From Marinobacter daqiaonensis (lineage in GTDB: Bacteria > Pseudomonadota > Gammaproteobacteria > Pseudomonadales > Oleiphilaceae): a DNA stretch of 64,000 nucleotides. The stretch spans positions 2,329,272 to 2,393,271 of the forward strand of contig NZ_FOYW01000001.1 of assembly GCF_900115285.1 (NCBI RefSeq), read 5' to 3'. The notes below the pieces were generated by a model. The model saw only the letters and a list, made by a program, of their open reading frames with translations. It was not told the DNA's origin and searched no databases. Positions within the stretch are counted from its first letter, which is position 1. Each line of letters opens with the position of its first letter. The position numbers and the translations under genes were made by a program. Below are positions 35,572-50,097 of this stretch, piece after piece.

Positions 35572-35691
35572 ACTTACTTTGATACCACGATTAACCCGGA
35601 CTGCGGCCTCAAAACCCGCCGGTGGGAGGAAGTGATTCCGGCACTGGAGAACATGGTGGCGGCGGCGAGTTCGCTGCGGGAGGCCGTCTAG
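35572..35691 (+). pseudogene. 3' remnant of a MetE-like (cobalamin-independent methionine synthase) gene
   Basis: The frame reads [20 protein letters not shown] then [19 protein letters not shown] and a TAG stop at 35689. NPDCGLKTR followed by a W-E-x-x-x-ALxNMV-AA--LR tail is the C-terminal signature of MetE and MetE-core proteins, which contains the zinc-ligand Cys. Only about the last 33-38 residues remain; the sequence upstream in this frame does not continue the family, and no start codon or ribosome site is apparent. It is a deletion scar next to the znuA promoter. Confidence 0.75.
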
Positions 35692-35867
35692 TTCTCAGGG
35701 CTGGAAACTTGACCCCCGACGGCCTCCTCGTCCGAATGAAGGTTAATGACAGGGTGATGCCGCACCTTCAGGCGACGGTTCGCGATCATTGCGCGAAACC
35801 GCCTTTACGGGACACCCGTCTCTGAAGGTTTCGAGTCGGATCAGAGGACAGAGTGAGAGTATGTTCC

Positions 35868-37517
35868 TCACACTCTGAACTGCGCCACCATACCTTGCAG
35901 GTCCGTCGCCATACGCGCCAGTTCACGGGTCGTGGCCGAGGCCTGCTCGATCGCGGCGGCGTTCTGGGTCGACATGTCATGAATGGCCTGGGTATTGATG
36001 TTCATTTCCTCGGTAGTGGCGCTCTGCTCCTCGGCAGCACTGGCGATCTGGGTGCTGAAGTCGAGGATTGTGGCGACTGACGCGGTGATTGCGGACAGTG
36101 CCCGGCCCGACTCGGCTCCCATTGCGGTCGCCTGATCGGTATCACCGCGGCACAGGTTCATCACGTCCACTGACTCGCGGGCGCTGGCCTGCAGCTGTGC
36201 AATGATTTCGCCGATTTCCCCGGCGGAGGCCTGGGTGCGACCCGCCAGGGTGCGTACTTCGTCGGCCACCACCGCGAAGCCACGACCCTGCTCGCCGGCC
36301 CGGGCCGCTTCGATGGCCGCATTGAGGGCCAGCAGATTGGTTTGCTCTGCAACACCACTGATCACGTCCAGCACCGAAGTAATGGCCTCGGCACGTTGCG
36401 CGAGCTCATTGATCGTGATCGCAGCCTGCTCAATCTTTGAGGCAACCCCATTGATCTGCTCGACGGTGCCGGACACCACTCGAGCGCCGTTATTGGCCTG
36501 TCTAGTGGCTTCCTGAGCTGCATCACTGGTGCTGCTGATATTCGCCGAAACTTCGTGGGTGGTGGCCGTCATCTGATTCATCGCCGTGGCCAGGGAATCG
36601 GTCTGCTGACGCTGCTCGGTAATGGCGGCGCTGGATTGTATGGAGGTCGCTGACAGTTCTTCGGTAGCGCTGGATAATTCCGCAGAGCTCGCGGCCACGG
36701 TCTTGATGGCAACCCGCATTTTTTCGGCGAAAGCATTGAATGCCCGAGCCAGATTGGCAATTTCGTGGCGACCCTCGGCGGGCAGCCGGCGGGTGAGGTC
36801 CCCTTCGCCATCAGCCAAATCTTCCATGGGTCGGGTCACTTCCTGCAAGGGACCCACCACCGCCCGCACTAACAGCAGAACGATGAGAACCGCCAGAGCG
36901 GTGGCGCCGGCCGCGGAACCCGCCATCAGCCAGTTTGCCTGTCTGATGTCCGCAGCAGGCTCGGCCTTCTGGTCACGCCGCAGAAGCTCTGCCTCCTGCC
37001 CCAGCTCCCGGCGGTTCTCAGCAGGGTGGGGGCGAGCTCCCGTTGCTCATTGCGGTCCTCGACAAATGCCGCGAAGGTATTACGATAATCGACCAACTCC
37101 TGGCGCACCTGGGTGGCCACCTGCCTGCTCCCCTCCCGCTCGGCATTGGCGGGCGAGCTCATCCGCCAACTGAAGGGCGCCATTCAGTTCGCCGATAACC
37201 TGTTGCGCGGCCGAAACCTCACGGCGGAACTGGAAGTTCTTTTCATCACGCCGGGCCTCCAGCAGATATTTGATCAGGCGGTTGGCCGCATCCGCCTCCT
37301 CAGACTGGCCCCGCAATAGGTAGTTCTTTTCCTTGGTGCGTAGCTCAAGAACGTACTTCACCAGTCTGCTGGCATCGTCCGCCTTGTCCGTGCGCTGGGT
37401 AACCTCCTTGAAGGCCAGCATACCGATGCCGGCGAGCATCAGGGTGATCGCAAGAAGAACAATAAATCCGGCAATAAGCCGAACACGGATAGTCAGACCA
37501 GTAAAAAAATGATTCAC
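35868..37517 (-). pseudogene. methyl-accepting chemotaxis protein interrupted by two frameshifts
   Basis: Read through, the gene would encode about 550 residues: a membrane helix (LIAGFIVLLAITLMLAGIG), a periplasmic helical sensor, a second helix ([12 protein letters not shown]), HAMP, and the signalling tip [36 protein letters not shown]. The frame of 37517-37155 shifts by one near 37151, apparently an extra C in GAGCTCGCCCGCC, and returns to the original frame near 37022 through a one-base loss. The original frame stops at 37080, so no full-length protein can be made as written. The 3' part (35868-36926) remains open. Either a recent pseudogene or assembly errors. Confidence 0.75.
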
Positions 37518-38093
37518 CGGGCTTTTCCTTGAGTTGATTCCCGCTGGGAGCGGTTCACGTTACCTCACGCTGGTCATTGCGTGGAGCATTTGCAAAAACT
37601 GGTCCCCATTATTATTACCGCGCTCCATTTTGGATCTGTGTTTTGATGAAATTACAGAATTTTTTCTAACCGAGGATAGAGTGTCAGTCGGAGTAACCTT
37701 ACTTCGGGGTAACCACCTTCGATATTTTTCCCGGAAGCTGCGAACAAAGGTCTCTGCTGCTCGGTTCGGCCATGATTCAACCAGCGGCCGTTGGTATGAG
37801 TCTCTTATCCCAGTAACCAACTGTAAAAAAATGTTACAGGGAGGTACTTGATAAGGGTTTGAAATGGAAGGGATAACCAGAAAAGGCAACACCACCGTTA
37901 TCATTAAGTAACGAGAATTTATAATTCTGATATCGTTATTTCACAAAAATACTCATTTCTGAAATGGATGCAGAAATAAAACTGTGCGGAGATCATGGTT
38001 TTTTTAAGATTTCATTAAATAGGTAGGAAAAACCGAAACGGTCCATTATTATCATCGAAATTCGATTGCTCAATTACCGGTTATGCCCCTAGA
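37518..38093. other. AT-richer noncoding interval
   Basis: About 575 bases between the broken chemoreceptor and a small membrane-protein gene. A 114-codon open frame on the minus strand (37560-37904) has no recognisable product, ribosome site or neighbour context, and I do not call it. The right half (37920-38080) is AT-rich and probably carries the promoter of the gene at 38094. Nothing else could be supported. Confidence 0.4.
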
Positions 38094-38369
38094 ATGCGCC
38101 GCTTCAACTGCTTCGAGAACATGCGTTCAAACGCTATCGGCACCTCACCAGGCAAAAGGGTCCAGAACGTGGAACAGGTTAAAGACGCCAGCATCGTTAA
38201 TCATGAGGACATCTCCTTTGACAGCCTTGAATTCCTTGGCCTGATCGTGCCGGTACTTTTTGCCATCTTTGCGATCGTCCTGGTGGCAATGAGCCCACAC
38301 GCCGATTCCACGGCTTCCCAGAGTCCGACCGAACGGCCTGAACCTATCGTGCAGATCCACAAGCGTTAG
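38094..38369 (+). CDS. small single-pass membrane protein, hypothetical
   Basis: A 91-residue frame with one strong membrane helix (LEFLGLIVPVLFAIFAIVLVAM, about residues 46-67) and short polar tails. I do not recognise the family. No clear ribosome site precedes the ATG at 38094; the ATG at residue 10 (MRSNAIG) is an alternative. Being a lone gene flanked by noncoding DNA, it could be spurious, but the clean membrane helix between polar ends argues for a real small protein. Confidence 0.45.
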   Translation: MRRFNCFENMRSNAIGTSPGKRVQNVEQVKDASIVNHEDISFDSLEFLGLIVPVLFAIFAIVLVAMSPHADSTASQSPTERPEPIVQIHKR

Positions 38370-38441
38370 GTGATTCCATGATGAGCGCTTGCGGGCGCGC
38401 TGCCGGCATTCAAGTGCGATGCAGGTCTGTTCACAAAGGCC

Positions 38442-38475
38442 GGTAGGATAGGCCTGCTTTAGGCCTATCTGTACC
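38442..38475. terminator. long hairpin between convergent genes (candidate bidirectional terminator)
   Basis: GATAGGCCT (38447-38455) and AGGCCTATC (38461-38469) form a perfect 9-bp stem with a GCTTT loop, extended outward by CGGTA/TACCG. It lies 18 bases after glmS on the minus strand and also downstream of the small plus-strand gene. No long T-run follows on either strand, so it is a plausible but not typical terminator. Confidence 0.5.
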
Positions 38476-38486
38476 GATCTAAAAAC

Positions 38487-40319
38487 TCACTCCACCGTCA
38501 CACTCTTGGCCAGATTTCTCGGCTGGTCCACGTCAGTACCCTTGAGCACCGCCACGTGATACGACAGCAACTGCAGCGGCACCGTGTAAACGATCGGGGC
38601 GGTGATGGGGTGCACTGATGGAATCTGGAGCACGTGGATGCCGTCCTCGGACTTCACGTCGGCATTCCGGTCCGCGAAGACGAACAGCTGGCCGCCGCGG
38701 GCACGGACTTCCTCCAGATTGGACTTCAGTTTTTCCACCAGATCGTTATTGGGGGCCACGGTCACCACGGGCATTTCGCTGTCCACAAGGGCCAGGGGGC
38801 CGTGCTTGAGCTCTCCGGCGGGGTAGGCTTCGGCGTGGATGTAGGAGATTTCCTTGAGCTTGAGGGCACCTTCCAGTGCCACCGGGAACTGGGAGCCGCG
38901 ACCAAGGAACAGGCTGTGGTGCTTGTCCACGAAGGCCTCGCTCATCTCGACAATGGCCTGGTCCAGGGCCAGCACATCGGCGACCTGCCCCGGCACCAGT
39001 TTCAGGGCCTGGACAATCTCGGCTTCCTTTTCCTCCGGCAGGCCATTGTGGCGTGCCAGTGCCAGGGTAAAGATCAGCAGGGCGGTCAGTTGGGTAGTGA
39101 AGGCCTTGGTGGAGGCCACGCCGATCTCGGGCCCGGCCTGGGTCATGATGACCAGGTCGGACTCCCGAACCAGGGAGCTGCCCGGCACGTTGCAGATGGC
39201 CAGGGCGGCACGGAAGCCGGCTTTCTTGGCCTGGCGCAGGGCCGCCAGGGTATCGGCCGTCTCTCCGGACTGGGAGATGCACAGGAACAGGGTGTCCGGC
39301 TGAATCACATGCTTGCGGTAACGGAATTCGGAGGCTACCTCGACCGAGCAGGGCACGCCGGCCAGTTCCTCGATCCAGTAGCGGGCTACCATGCCGGCAT
39401 GATAGCTGGTACCACAGGCAATGATCTGAACGTGGCGGACATTCTCCAGCAACTGGCCGGCCTGGGTGCCCAGGGCCTGCTCCAGCACATGGCTGTCGGT
39501 CAGGCGACCGGCCATGGTGGCCTGGATAACGGCGGGCTGCTCGTGGATTTCCTTGAGCATGAAATGCCGGTACTCACCCTTGTCGGCGGCGTCATGGCCG
39601 TGCTCGAAACGGGTGATCGGCCGGTCCACGACGTTACCCTCCTGGTCGTGGATGACTACCTGGTCCTTGCGCACATCCGCAATGTCCCCTTCCTCCAGGA
39701 ACATGAAGCGGTCGGTTACCGGCAGCAATGCCAACTGATCCGAAGCGATGAAATTCTCGCCAATACCCACCCCGATTACCAGCGGACTGCCCTGCCGGCA
39801 GACTACCAGGTGGTCCGGTTCGTCGGCGTGAAGCACAGCCAGGGCGTAGGCACCGCGGAGCTGATCAAGCGTGGAGCGAACCGATTTGAACAGATCGCCA
39901 TGCTGCTGGTAGTACTTCTCGATAAGGTGGGCGACCACTTCGGTATCGGTCTGGGAGGTGAACTCGTAGCCCTCGGACCTGAGCTGCTCCCGCAACTCCT
40001 GGTAGTTCTCGATAATGCCATTGTGAACGATTGCCAGGCGCTCGCCGGACATATGGGGATGGGCATTGATCCGGGAAGGCTCGCCATGGGTGGCCCAGCG
40101 GGTGTGGGCGATGCCGATGGGGCCCGGCGCCGGCCGGGTCAGCAGGATGTCCGCCAGGGCGGCAACCTTACCCAGCTCCCGGGCCCGGGTTACCTCTCCG
40201 TCCACGTTGAGGGTCGCCAGGCCAGCGGAGTCGTAACCCCGGTATTCCAGGCGACGAAGCCCTTCCAGCAGGATACCTTCCACGTCCCTTTGCGAGACTG
40301 CTCCAACAATGCCACACAT
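38487..40319 (-). CDS. glmS: glutamine--fructose-6-phosphate aminotransferase GlmS
   Basis: A 610-residue enzyme, the standard length. It starts [13 protein letters not shown] with the N-terminal catalytic Cys of the glutaminase domain, followed by [18 protein letters not shown] and NGIIENYQ. Two SIS isomerase domains follow ([70 protein letters not shown]), and the end is KSVTVE. It makes glucosamine-6-phosphate for peptidoglycan and LPS. It is 29 bases after glmU in the same transcript, the usual glmUS pairing. In the enterics this junction is a target of small-RNA control, which I cannot see here. Confidence 0.97.
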   Translation of the reverse strand: MCGIVGAVSQRDVEGILLEGLRRLEYRGYDSAGLATLNVDGEVTRARELGKVAALADILLTRPAPGPIGIAHTRWATHGEPSRINAHPHMSGERLAIVHNGIIENYQELREQLRSEGYEFTSQTDTEVVAHLIEKYYQQHGDLFKSVRSTLDQLRGAYALAVLHADEPDHLVVCRQGSPLVIGVGIGENFIASDQLALLPVTDRFMFLEEGDIADVRKDQVVIHDQEGNVVDRPITRFEHGHDAADKGEYRHFMLKEIHEQPAVIQATMAGRLTDSHVLEQALGTQAGQLLENVRHVQIIACGTSYHAGMVARYWIEELAGVPCSVEVASEFRYRKHVIQPDTLFLCISQSGETADTLAALRQAKKAGFRAALAICNVPGSSLVRESDLVIMTQAGPEIGVASTKAFTTQLTALLIFTLALARHNGLPEEKEAEIVQALKLVPGQVADVLALDQAIVEMSEAFVDKHHSLFLGRGSQFPVALEGALKLKEISYIHAEAYPAGELKHGPLALVDSEMPVVTVAPNNDLVEKLKSNLEEVRARGGQLFVFADRNADVKSEDGIHVLQIPSVHPITAPIVYTVPLQLLSYHVAVLKGTDVDQPRNLAKSVTVE

Positions 40320-40348
40320 AGTCTGTTTTTCCGTCGTTAATCGGGGGA

Positions 40349-41719
40349 TCAGGCGTTCTTTTCGGGGCGCTTCCAGCCCTTTACATTCCGTTGGCGACTC
40401 CGGGCAACCGCGAGGTCTTTCGCCGCGACGTCGGTGGTGATGGTGGAACCGGCGCCGATGACTGCGTCTTCGGCCACGGTAACCGGGGCCACCAGGGCGG
40501 TATTGGAGCCCACGAAAACGTTATCGCCCAGGACAGTCCGGAACTTGTTCACCCCATCATAATTGCAGGTAATGGTTCCTGCACCCACATTCACATTACG
40601 GCCCAGGGTAGCATCACCCACGTAACTCAGATGGTTGATCTTGCTGCCCTCGCCCACCTCGGCTTTCTTGGTCTCCACGAAATTGCCGACCTTGGCATTG
40701 CTGGCCAGACGAGTGCCCGGGCGGAGGCGGGCAAATGGACCAACCTGGCAATGCTCGGCCACAACGGCGCCTTCGATCACCGAATTGGCGTGAACGGTCA
40801 CGTTGTCGGCCAGATCTGCATCCCGGATCAGACAGTTCGGGCCGATGGACACGTTATTACCGAGTGTGACCCGACCCTCGAACACCACGTTAACGTCGAT
40901 CAGGACGTCCTGGCCCACGGTAACCTCGCCACGAAGATCAATCCGGTCAGGATCCGCCAGAGACGCACCCCCGGCCATCAGGCGATCGGCCTCACAACGC
41001 TGATACCAGCGCTCGAGAACCGACAGCTGGAGGCGGTTGTTTACACCCTGGACCTCCTGCTCATGGGCCGGCTGGGCCACCTCGATGGCTATCCCCTCAT
41101 GGGCGGCCATGGCGATAATGTCGGTCAGGTAGTACTCACCCTGGGCGTTGCTGTTGGACAGTTGCGGCAGCCAGCGCTTGAGGTGATCGGAGCTCACCGC
41201 CAGGATACCGGTGTTGACCTCACAGATGGCCTTCTGGGAGTCAGTGGCGTCTTTCTGTTCAACGATGGCGTTCACCTTGCCATGGTCATCCCGGAGGATA
41301 CGGCCGTAACCATCGGGATTGGCCAGGTCGACGGTCAGCAATCCCAGGCTGTTTTCGTTGACCCGGGACACCAGAGAGACCAGGGTCTCGGGGTTAATCA
41401 AGGGCACATCCCCATAGAGCACCAGAACCACGGCGCCATCGGGAATTTCGGGCAGCGCCTGGGCAACGGCATGTCCGGTTCCCAGTTGCTGCTCCTGGAG
41501 GGCCCAGGTGACGTCATCGACGGGGGTGACCTCACGAACCTGGTCGGCACCATGACCAATGACGCCATGAATGCCCTCGGCACCCAGCGTCCGTGCGGTG
41601 TCCATGACGTGGTGGAGCATCGGTTTGCCGGCAAGCTTGTGGAGCACCTTGGGCAGCGCGGATTTCATGCGGGAGCCCTGGCCGGCGGCCAGGATGATGA
41701 CGTGAAGGGGGGCTGTCAT
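40349..41719 (-). CDS. glmU: bifunctional UDP-N-acetylglucosamine pyrophosphorylase / glucosamine-1-phosphate acetyltransferase GlmU
   Basis: A 456-residue enzyme. The uridyltransferase domain (1-229) has [31 protein letters not shown] and [10 protein letters not shown]. The C-terminal left-handed beta-helix carries hexapeptide repeats and the acetyltransferase residues in [30 protein letters not shown] and [10 protein letters not shown] (catalytic His in KINHLSY). It converts glucosamine-1-phosphate to UDP-GlcNAc in the cytoplasm. It lies between the atp operon and glmS, the arrangement usual in pseudomonads. Confidence 0.97.
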   Translation of the reverse strand: MTAPLHVIILAAGQGSRMKSALPKVLHKLAGKPMLHHVMDTARTLGAEGIHGVIGHGADQVREVTPVDDVTWALQEQQLGTGHAVAQALPEIPDGAVVLVLYGDVPLINPETLVSLVSRVNENSLGLLTVDLANPDGYGRILRDDHGKVNAIVEQKDATDSQKAICEVNTGILAVSSDHLKRWLPQLSNSNAQGEYYLTDIIAMAAHEGIAIEVAQPAHEQEVQGVNNRLQLSVLERWYQRCEADRLMAGGASLADPDRIDLRGEVTVGQDVLIDVNVVFEGRVTLGNNVSIGPNCLIRDADLADNVTVHANSVIEGAVVAEHCQVGPFARLRPGTRLASNAKVGNFVETKKAEVGEGSKINHLSYVGDATLGRNVNVGAGTITCNYDGVNKFRTVLGDNVFVGSNTALVAPVTVAEDAVIGAGSTITTDVAAKDLAVARSRQRNVKGWKRPEKNA

Positions 41720-41755
41720 GGCCGGATCCTGATTCCTGTGTTCTGGGATGTGCCG

Positions 41756-41862
41756 CTAATAAAAAACCGCAACCACAGGAGCAAACCCTTTCCGGACAAA
41801 CACTCCGGATCTGGCTGCCACTATGGCTGCGGTCGCGGTGAGCGCGTTCCATGGGAACGGCT
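41756..41862 (-). terminator. 3' region of the atp operon with candidate intrinsic terminator
   Basis: On the minus strand the interval after atpC ends with GGTTGCGG followed by a T-run (TTTTTTATT near 41757-41766). CCGCGACC about 60 bases earlier can pair with GGTTGCGG, enclosing a TCCGGA/TCCGGA hairpin. A further palindrome, CGTTCC-ATG-GGAACG (41848-41862), sits at the atpC stop. The extended loop makes this a less typical terminator. Confidence 0.45.
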
Positions 41863-42284
41863 TAGCGTACCTTCTTGCGTAGCTTCTCCAGGGTACGGAG
41901 CTGGGCCACGGCCTCTGCCAGTTCGGCAGCGGCTCGGGAGTACTCGAACTCACCAGTTTTGTTCGCCAGTGCCTTCTCCGCCTCACGCTGGGCTTCCAGC
42001 GCTGCAGCTTCATCCACGTCCTTGGCCCGGACAGCGGTATCAGCCAGCAGGGTGACGATGGAGGGCTGTACCTCCAGATAGCCACCGGAGACGTACAGGA
42101 TCTCTTCCTCGCCGCCCTGCTTGATGACCCGGACAGGGCCCGGGTTCAGCTGGGTCAGCAGCGGGGCGTGACCGGGCTTGATGCCCATCTCACCCTCGGT
42201 ACCGGTGGCGATCAGCATCTCCACCAGTCCGGAATAGATCTTTTGCTCGGCACTTACGACGTCACAATGTACGGTCATAGCCAT
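41862..42284 (-). CDS. atpC: ATP synthase F1 epsilon subunit
   Basis: A 140-residue protein: an N-terminal beta-barrel ([42 protein letters not shown] in pieces) and C-terminal helices ([43 protein letters not shown]). It links the rotor to the catalytic head and inhibits ATP hydrolysis. It is the last gene of the leftward atp operon, 41 bases after atpD. Confidence 0.96.
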   Translation of the reverse strand: MAMTVHCDVVSAEQKIYSGLVEMLIATGTEGEMGIKPGHAPLLTQLNPGPVRVIKQGGEEEILYVSGGYLEVQPSIVTLLADTAVRAKDVDEAAALEAQREAEKALANKTGEFEYSRAAAELAEAVAQLRTLEKLRKKVR

Positions 42285-42325
42285 CTCGATTGCCTCTCAG
42301 GTCGTCGGTCCGCGAAGGGGGTGAC

Positions 42326-44636
<2,311 letters not shown>

Positions 44637-44674
44637 AAGTCACTGCCTTTTCAAGTTAGACACTCAAACTGACA

Positions 44675-44701
44675 ACCGGCCTGCCCAATGGGCAGACCGG
44701 T
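44675..44701. repeat. hairpin in the atpA-atpG intergenic spacer
   Basis: ACCGG-CC-TGCCC-AAT-GGGCA-GA-CCGGT forms a two-part stem with a three-base loop in the spacer between atpA and atpG. No T-run follows on the operon strand, so it should not end transcription. It may slow RNA decay or adjust the relative output of alpha and gamma, which are needed in a 3:1 ratio. Confidence 0.5.
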
Positions 44702-44706
44702 AGGTG

Positions 44707-46251
44707 TTACCAGCTCTGAGTGGTCTTGAATTTTTCCAGAGCAGCTTTCAGGCCGGCGATGATCTCGTCGTTGTAATTGCCTTCAGGGCCGATCTTGTCA
44801 AGGAGCTCTTTCTGCTCGGAACGCATCCAGTCCAGGAGTTGCGCTTCGAACTTCACTACCTTTTCGACATCGACGTCATCCAGGAAGCCTTCGTTAGCTG
44901 CGAACAATACGGTGCCCATTTCCGCGACGGTCATCGGGCTGTACTGATTCTGCTTCATCAGCTCGGTAACACGCTGACCATGCTCCAGCTGGTTCCGGGT
45001 GGCTTCGTCGAGATCGGAAGCGAACTGGGCGAATGCCGCCAGTTCCCGGTACTGGGCCAGTGCCAGACGGATGTTACCACCAAGCTTCTTCATGATCTTG
45101 GTCTGGGCGGAACCACCAACCCGGGATACCGAAACACCGGCGTTCATGGCCGGGCGGATGCCGGAGTTGAACAGGTTGGTTTCCAGGAAGATCTGACCGT
45201 CGGTAATGGAGATTACGTTGGTCGGTACGAACGCGGAAACGTCACCGGCCTGGGTCTCGATGATCGGCAGTGCCGTCAGGGAACCGGTCTTGCCCTTGAC
45301 TTCGCCATTGGTCATCTGCTCGACATAGTCGGCGTTGACCCGGGAAGCACGCTCCAGCAGACGGGAGTGCAGATAGAACACGTCACCCGGATAAGCTTCA
45401 CGGCCCGGAGGACGACGCAGAAGCAGGGAAATCTGGCGATAGGCCACTGCCTGCTTCGACAGGTCATCATAAACAATCAGGGCGTCCTCACCGCGGTCAC
45501 GGAAGTATTCGCCCATGGAGGTACCGGAGTAGGGGGCCAGGAACTGGGTCGATGCGGGATCCGCAGCACCGGCAGCCACCACGATGGTGTGGTCCATGGC
45601 ACCATGCTCTTCCAGTTTACGCACCACGGCGGCAATGGAAGACTGCTTCTGGCCGATGGCCACGTAGATGCACTTGATGCCGGTGTGCTTCTGGTTGATG
45701 ATCGCGTCGATGGCAACCGCGCTCTTACCGATCTGACGGTCACCGATGATCAGCTCCCGCTGGCCACGACCGATGGGAACCATGGTGTCGATGGCTTTCA
45801 GACCAGTCTGAACCGGCTGATCAACGGACTGGCGGGCGATAACGCCCGGCGCAACCTTCTCGACCGGGGAGGTCAGGGAGGTGCCCAGCTCGCCCTTGCC
45901 GTCGATGGGGTTACCCAGGGAGTCCACTACGCGGCCCAGCAGTTCCGGACCAACCGGAACTTCCAGGATCCGGCCGGTACAACGAACCTTCTGACCTTCC
46001 GCCAGATCTTCGTAGTCGCCCAGCACAACCGCACCAACGGAATCACGCTCCAGGTTCAGAGCCATACCGTAGGTGCCGTTGGCGAATTCAATCATCTCAC
46101 CGTACATAACATCGGCGAGACCGTGGATCAGCACGATACCGTCGGATACCGACAGGATGGTGCCTTCGTTCTTGGCTTCGGAAGAGATATCGAGTTTTTC
46201 GATCCTCTTCTTGATGATGTCACTGATCTCGGATGGATTCAGTTGCTGCAT
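44707..46251 (-). CDS. atpA: ATP synthase F1 alpha subunit
   Basis: A 514-residue subunit: N-terminal crown helix ([20 protein letters not shown]), P-loop [15 protein letters not shown], the arginine-finger region around [31 protein letters not shown] in pieces, and the C-terminal helical domain. It binds non-catalytic nucleotide and completes the catalytic sites of beta. It follows atpH by 28 bases. Confidence 0.98.
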   Translation of the reverse strand: MQQLNPSEISDIIKKRIEKLDISSEAKNEGTILSVSDGIVLIHGLADVMYGEMIEFANGTYGMALNLERDSVGAVVLGDYEDLAEGQKVRCTGRILEVPVGPELLGRVVDSLGNPIDGKGELGTSLTSPVEKVAPGVIARQSVDQPVQTGLKAIDTMVPIGRGQRELIIGDRQIGKSAVAIDAIINQKHTGIKCIYVAIGQKQSSIAAVVRKLEEHGAMDHTIVVAAGAADPASTQFLAPYSGTSMGEYFRDRGEDALIVYDDLSKQAVAYRQISLLLRRPPGREAYPGDVFYLHSRLLERASRVNADYVEQMTNGEVKGKTGSLTALPIIETQAGDVSAFVPTNVISITDGQIFLETNLFNSGIRPAMNAGVSVSRVGGSAQTKIMKKLGGNIRLALAQYRELAAFAQFASDLDEATRNQLEHGQRVTELMKQNQYSPMTVAEMGTVLFAANEGFLDDVDVEKVVKFEAQLLDWMRSEQKELLDKIGPEGNYNDEIIAGLKAALEKFKTTQSW

Positions 46252-46279
46252 GCCTTTGTCCTCAAACCTTGTGCTGAAA

Positions 46280-46816
46280 TCAGGCGCCCAGTGTATCGGC
46301 CAGTTTTTGCAGCTTTCCGCGTACGGAGGCGTCGATAACCATGTCGCCGGTGCGAATCACCACACCGCCAATCAGGGAGCTATCTGCCTGGGTGGAAAGC
46401 GATACCTGCCGATCGAGATTTCTCGACAGGGCCTGGGCCAGTTTCTGTTGCTGTTCTTCCGACAGCTCAAAGGCTGCGGTGACATCTATCTCGACAGTGC
46501 GTTCCAGCTCCGCACGGAACTTGCGGAACAGTTCGGAAATTTCCGGAAGCAGTGTCAGACGTCCTGTTTCAGCGAGAATGGCGAAGAAGTTGCGGACCCG
46601 TTCGGAAACCTCGGTACCTGCGAACTCCAGAATTATCTCTGCCTTGACTGACCGGTCGACACCGGGGTGTGCGAGAAGCCCTTTCACATCGCTGTTGGCA
46701 GCAACCCGCCCGGTTGTTGTCAGCACGTCGGACCACTCTGCCAGGGCGTCCTGGCTCTGGGCGGTCTCGAAGGCTGCCCGGGCATAGGGGCGTGCCAGCG
46801 TAATCAGTTCTGCCAT
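46280..46816 (-). CDS. atpH: ATP synthase F1 delta subunit
   Basis: A 178-residue protein with a helical N-domain ([29 protein letters not shown]) and a C-domain ending [32 protein letters not shown], the OSCP/delta signature. It fixes the peripheral stalk to the top of the alpha-beta head. There are 12 bases between it and atpF. Confidence 0.97.
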   Translation of the reverse strand: MAELITLARPYARAAFETAQSQDALAEWSDVLTTTGRVAANSDVKGLLAHPGVDRSVKAEIILEFAGTEVSERVRNFFAILAETGRLTLLPEISELFRKFRAELERTVEIDVTAAFELSEEQQQKLAQALSRNLDRQVSLSTQADSSLIGGVVIRTGDMVIDASVRGKLQKLADTLGA

Positions 46817-46828
46817 GATGAACCTCGC

Positions 46829-47299
46829 TTAAAGTTCGGCCGCGAGCTTTTCCAGCATCTCGCTGTGTGCGTTGGCATCGACAGATTTTTCCAGGATCTT
46901 CTCGGCACCGGCGACGGCCAGAGCAGCCACCTCGGCACGCAGGGCATCACGCGCCTTGACGCGCTCCTGCTCGATTTCGGCATGGGCCTGGTCGATCAGT
47001 TTCTGACCTTCCTGGCGGGCCTCGCCCTTGGAGTCTTCCACGATCTGGTTTGCCCGCTTGTTGGCCTGTTCGATCAGGGCAGCGGCCTGTTCCTTGGCAG
47101 CACGCATTTCCTGGGCTGCCTTTTCCTGAGCGAGCTCGAGGTCCAGGGAAGCTCGATCTGCTGCAGACAGACCATCCGCAATTTTCTTCTGGCGCGCGGC
47201 CATGGCCTCGGTTATGGGAGGCCAGACGTACTTCACGCAGAACCAGACGAAAATAGCGAAGGCAATCGCTTGCCCTATTAACGTAAGGTTTATATTCAC
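46829..47299 (-). CDS. atpF: ATP synthase F0 b subunit
   Basis: A 156-residue protein with an N-terminal membrane helix ([26 protein letters not shown]) and a long charged helix (about 30-150, rich in Ala, Glu and Lys) that dimerises to form the peripheral stalk. Length equals the E. coli b subunit. Confidence 0.97.
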   Translation of the reverse strand: MNINLTLIGQAIAFAIFVWFCVKYVWPPITEAMAARQKKIADGLSAADRASLDLELAQEKAAQEMRAAKEQAAALIEQANKRANQIVEDSKGEARQEGQKLIDQAHAEIEQERVKARDALRAEVAALAVAGAEKILEKSVDANAHSEMLEKLAAEL

Positions 47300-47385
47300 G
47301 GCAATGTACCTCTTGCTATTCGTTGCGTCCGGGTAACGGAAAGAGCGGGCGGAACCGTCAGGTCACGCCCGGTCCAGATGCCGAA

Positions 47386-47640
<255 letters not shown>

Positions 47641-47721
47641 TTAAGGGTTAGTGATTGGTTTTTTAACGGTTAATTTGGGATTTTTAAATCCGGTTGCGAA
47701 TCTGTCCAGAACCCTCGGACG

Positions 47722-49000
<1,279 letters not shown>

Positions 49001-49033
49001 CGCTAAAAACCTGCCGCCATTCCAAGCGCGGGA

Positions 49034-49062
49034 ATTATATGTGTTAACCCAAAGCTGTTCAA
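49034..49062 (-). promoter_or_regulatory. sigma-70 promoter of the atp operon
   Basis: On the minus strand TTGAAC (49057-49062) and a perfect TATAAT (49034-49039) are separated by 17 bases, ending 33 bases before the atpI start. The -10 box is the consensus and the -35 has two mismatches, consistent with a strong constitutive promoter. Confidence 0.8.
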
Positions 49063-49221
49063 CTCACCCCGGTCGAAATCCTGACGGTTTTTTGGCCACC
49101 TCAGGCACCAAAATGGCGCGAAAGTCATAACTTGTGCCTGAAAATGGTTCGCACAACGACATGTGGTAGTTTGGATGAAAACCGGTTTCAAAAAGGAATT
49201 TTTCGCGATGACTCCCAGGCT

Positions 49222-50097
49222 TTACCGGATATGCCCCAGAATGCCATCGAGTTCGTCCAGCGAGCTGTACTCGATCACCAGCTTGCCCTTGCCCCGCTGG
49301 CCGTGATCGATGGATACCCTGGCACCCAGCCGTTCCGCCAGGTCGTCCTGGAGAGCGCGGATGTTGGGGTCGGTTGCTCCCTTCTCACGGGTATTCTTCT
49401 GGGGGTTTTCCTGCTGGATACGGCGCACCAGCGCTTCGGTCTGACGCACGGACAGCGATTTGGCCACCACCTGGCGTGCAACCTGGAGCTGCTGCTCCGG
49501 GGGGAGCGAGAGCATGGCCCGGCCATGACCCATCTCCAGGTCACCATGCTCGAGCATGATGCGAACGTCCTCGGAGAGACCGATCAGCCGTAAAAGGTTA
49601 GTGATGGTGGTGCGGGACTTGCCCACAGCCTCAGCCACCTGGGCCTGGGTGAGACCGAATTCGTCCTGCAGGCGCTGGAGGGCAAAGGCTTCCTCGATGG
49701 GGTTGAGGTTTTCCCGCTGGATGTTCTCGATCAGCGCCATGGCGATGGCCGCCTCGTCCGGAACATCCCGGACAATGGCAGGCAGGCGGTCGAGCTCGGC
49801 AATCTGGGCGGCGCGCCAGCGACGCTCCCCGGCGATCAGCTCGTAGCGGCCCTCGGCGATCAGCCGCACCACCACCGGCTGCATCACACCCTGCTGGCGA
49901 ATGGAATCCGCCAGTTCCTGCAGGGCGGCAGGATCCATGTCACGGCGGGGCTGGTAGCGACCTCGCTGGATCAGGTCGATGGGAATCTGGCGGAGTTCGC
50001 CATCATGGCTGCGGGGCTCCTCATCCAGGTTGACCCGTGAGTTCGCCAGCAGGGCACCGAGGCCCCGTTCACCCAATCCTCGTTTTTTTGCCGCCAT
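49222..50097 (-). CDS. parB: chromosome-partitioning protein ParB
   Basis: A 291-residue protein: N-terminal ParA-interacting tail (MAAKKRGLGERGLGALLANSR), the CTPase/ParB domain with IPIDLIQRGRYQPRRDMDP, YELIAGERRWRAAQIAEL and MALIENIQRENLNPIEEAFAL, the helix-turn-helix LTQAQVAEAVGKSRTTITNLLRL and a C-terminal dimer domain. It spreads from parS sites and works with ParA for origin segregation. A degenerate parS-like sequence lies just upstream (50111-50126). Confidence 0.96.
   Translation of the reverse strand: MAAKKRGLGERGLGALLANSRVNLDEEPRSHDGELRQIPIDLIQRGRYQPRRDMDPAALQELADSIRQQGVMQPVVVRLIAEGRYELIAGERRWRAAQIAELDRLPAIVRDVPDEAAIAMALIENIQRENLNPIEEAFALQRLQDEFGLTQAQVAEAVGKSRTTITNLLRLIGLSEDVRIMLEHGDLEMGHGRAMLSLPPEQQLQVARQVVAKSLSVRQTEALVRRIQQENPQKNTREKGATDPNIRALQDDLAERLGARVSIDHGQRGKGKLVIEYSSLDELDGILGHIR

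Noticed and set aside
35527..35583. Short frame starting [11 protein letters not shown] near znuA, considered as a zur start
   Set aside because: It ends after 18 codons and shows no Fur-family features.
37560..37904. 114-codon minus-strand frame
   Set aside because: No ribosome site, no family resemblance and no operon context; AT-rich noncoding sequence.
38634..40340. 568-codon plus-strand frame
   Set aside because: It is antisense to glmS; such long shadows are common opposite GC-rich genes. The same holds for long frames opposite glmU, the atp genes, mnmG, the carboxylase and the RND pump.
41848..41862. CGTTCC-ATG-GGAACG palindrome as a parS site
   Set aside because: The centre has three bases instead of the four of parS, and it sits at the atpC stop, where a 3'-end hairpin is likelier.
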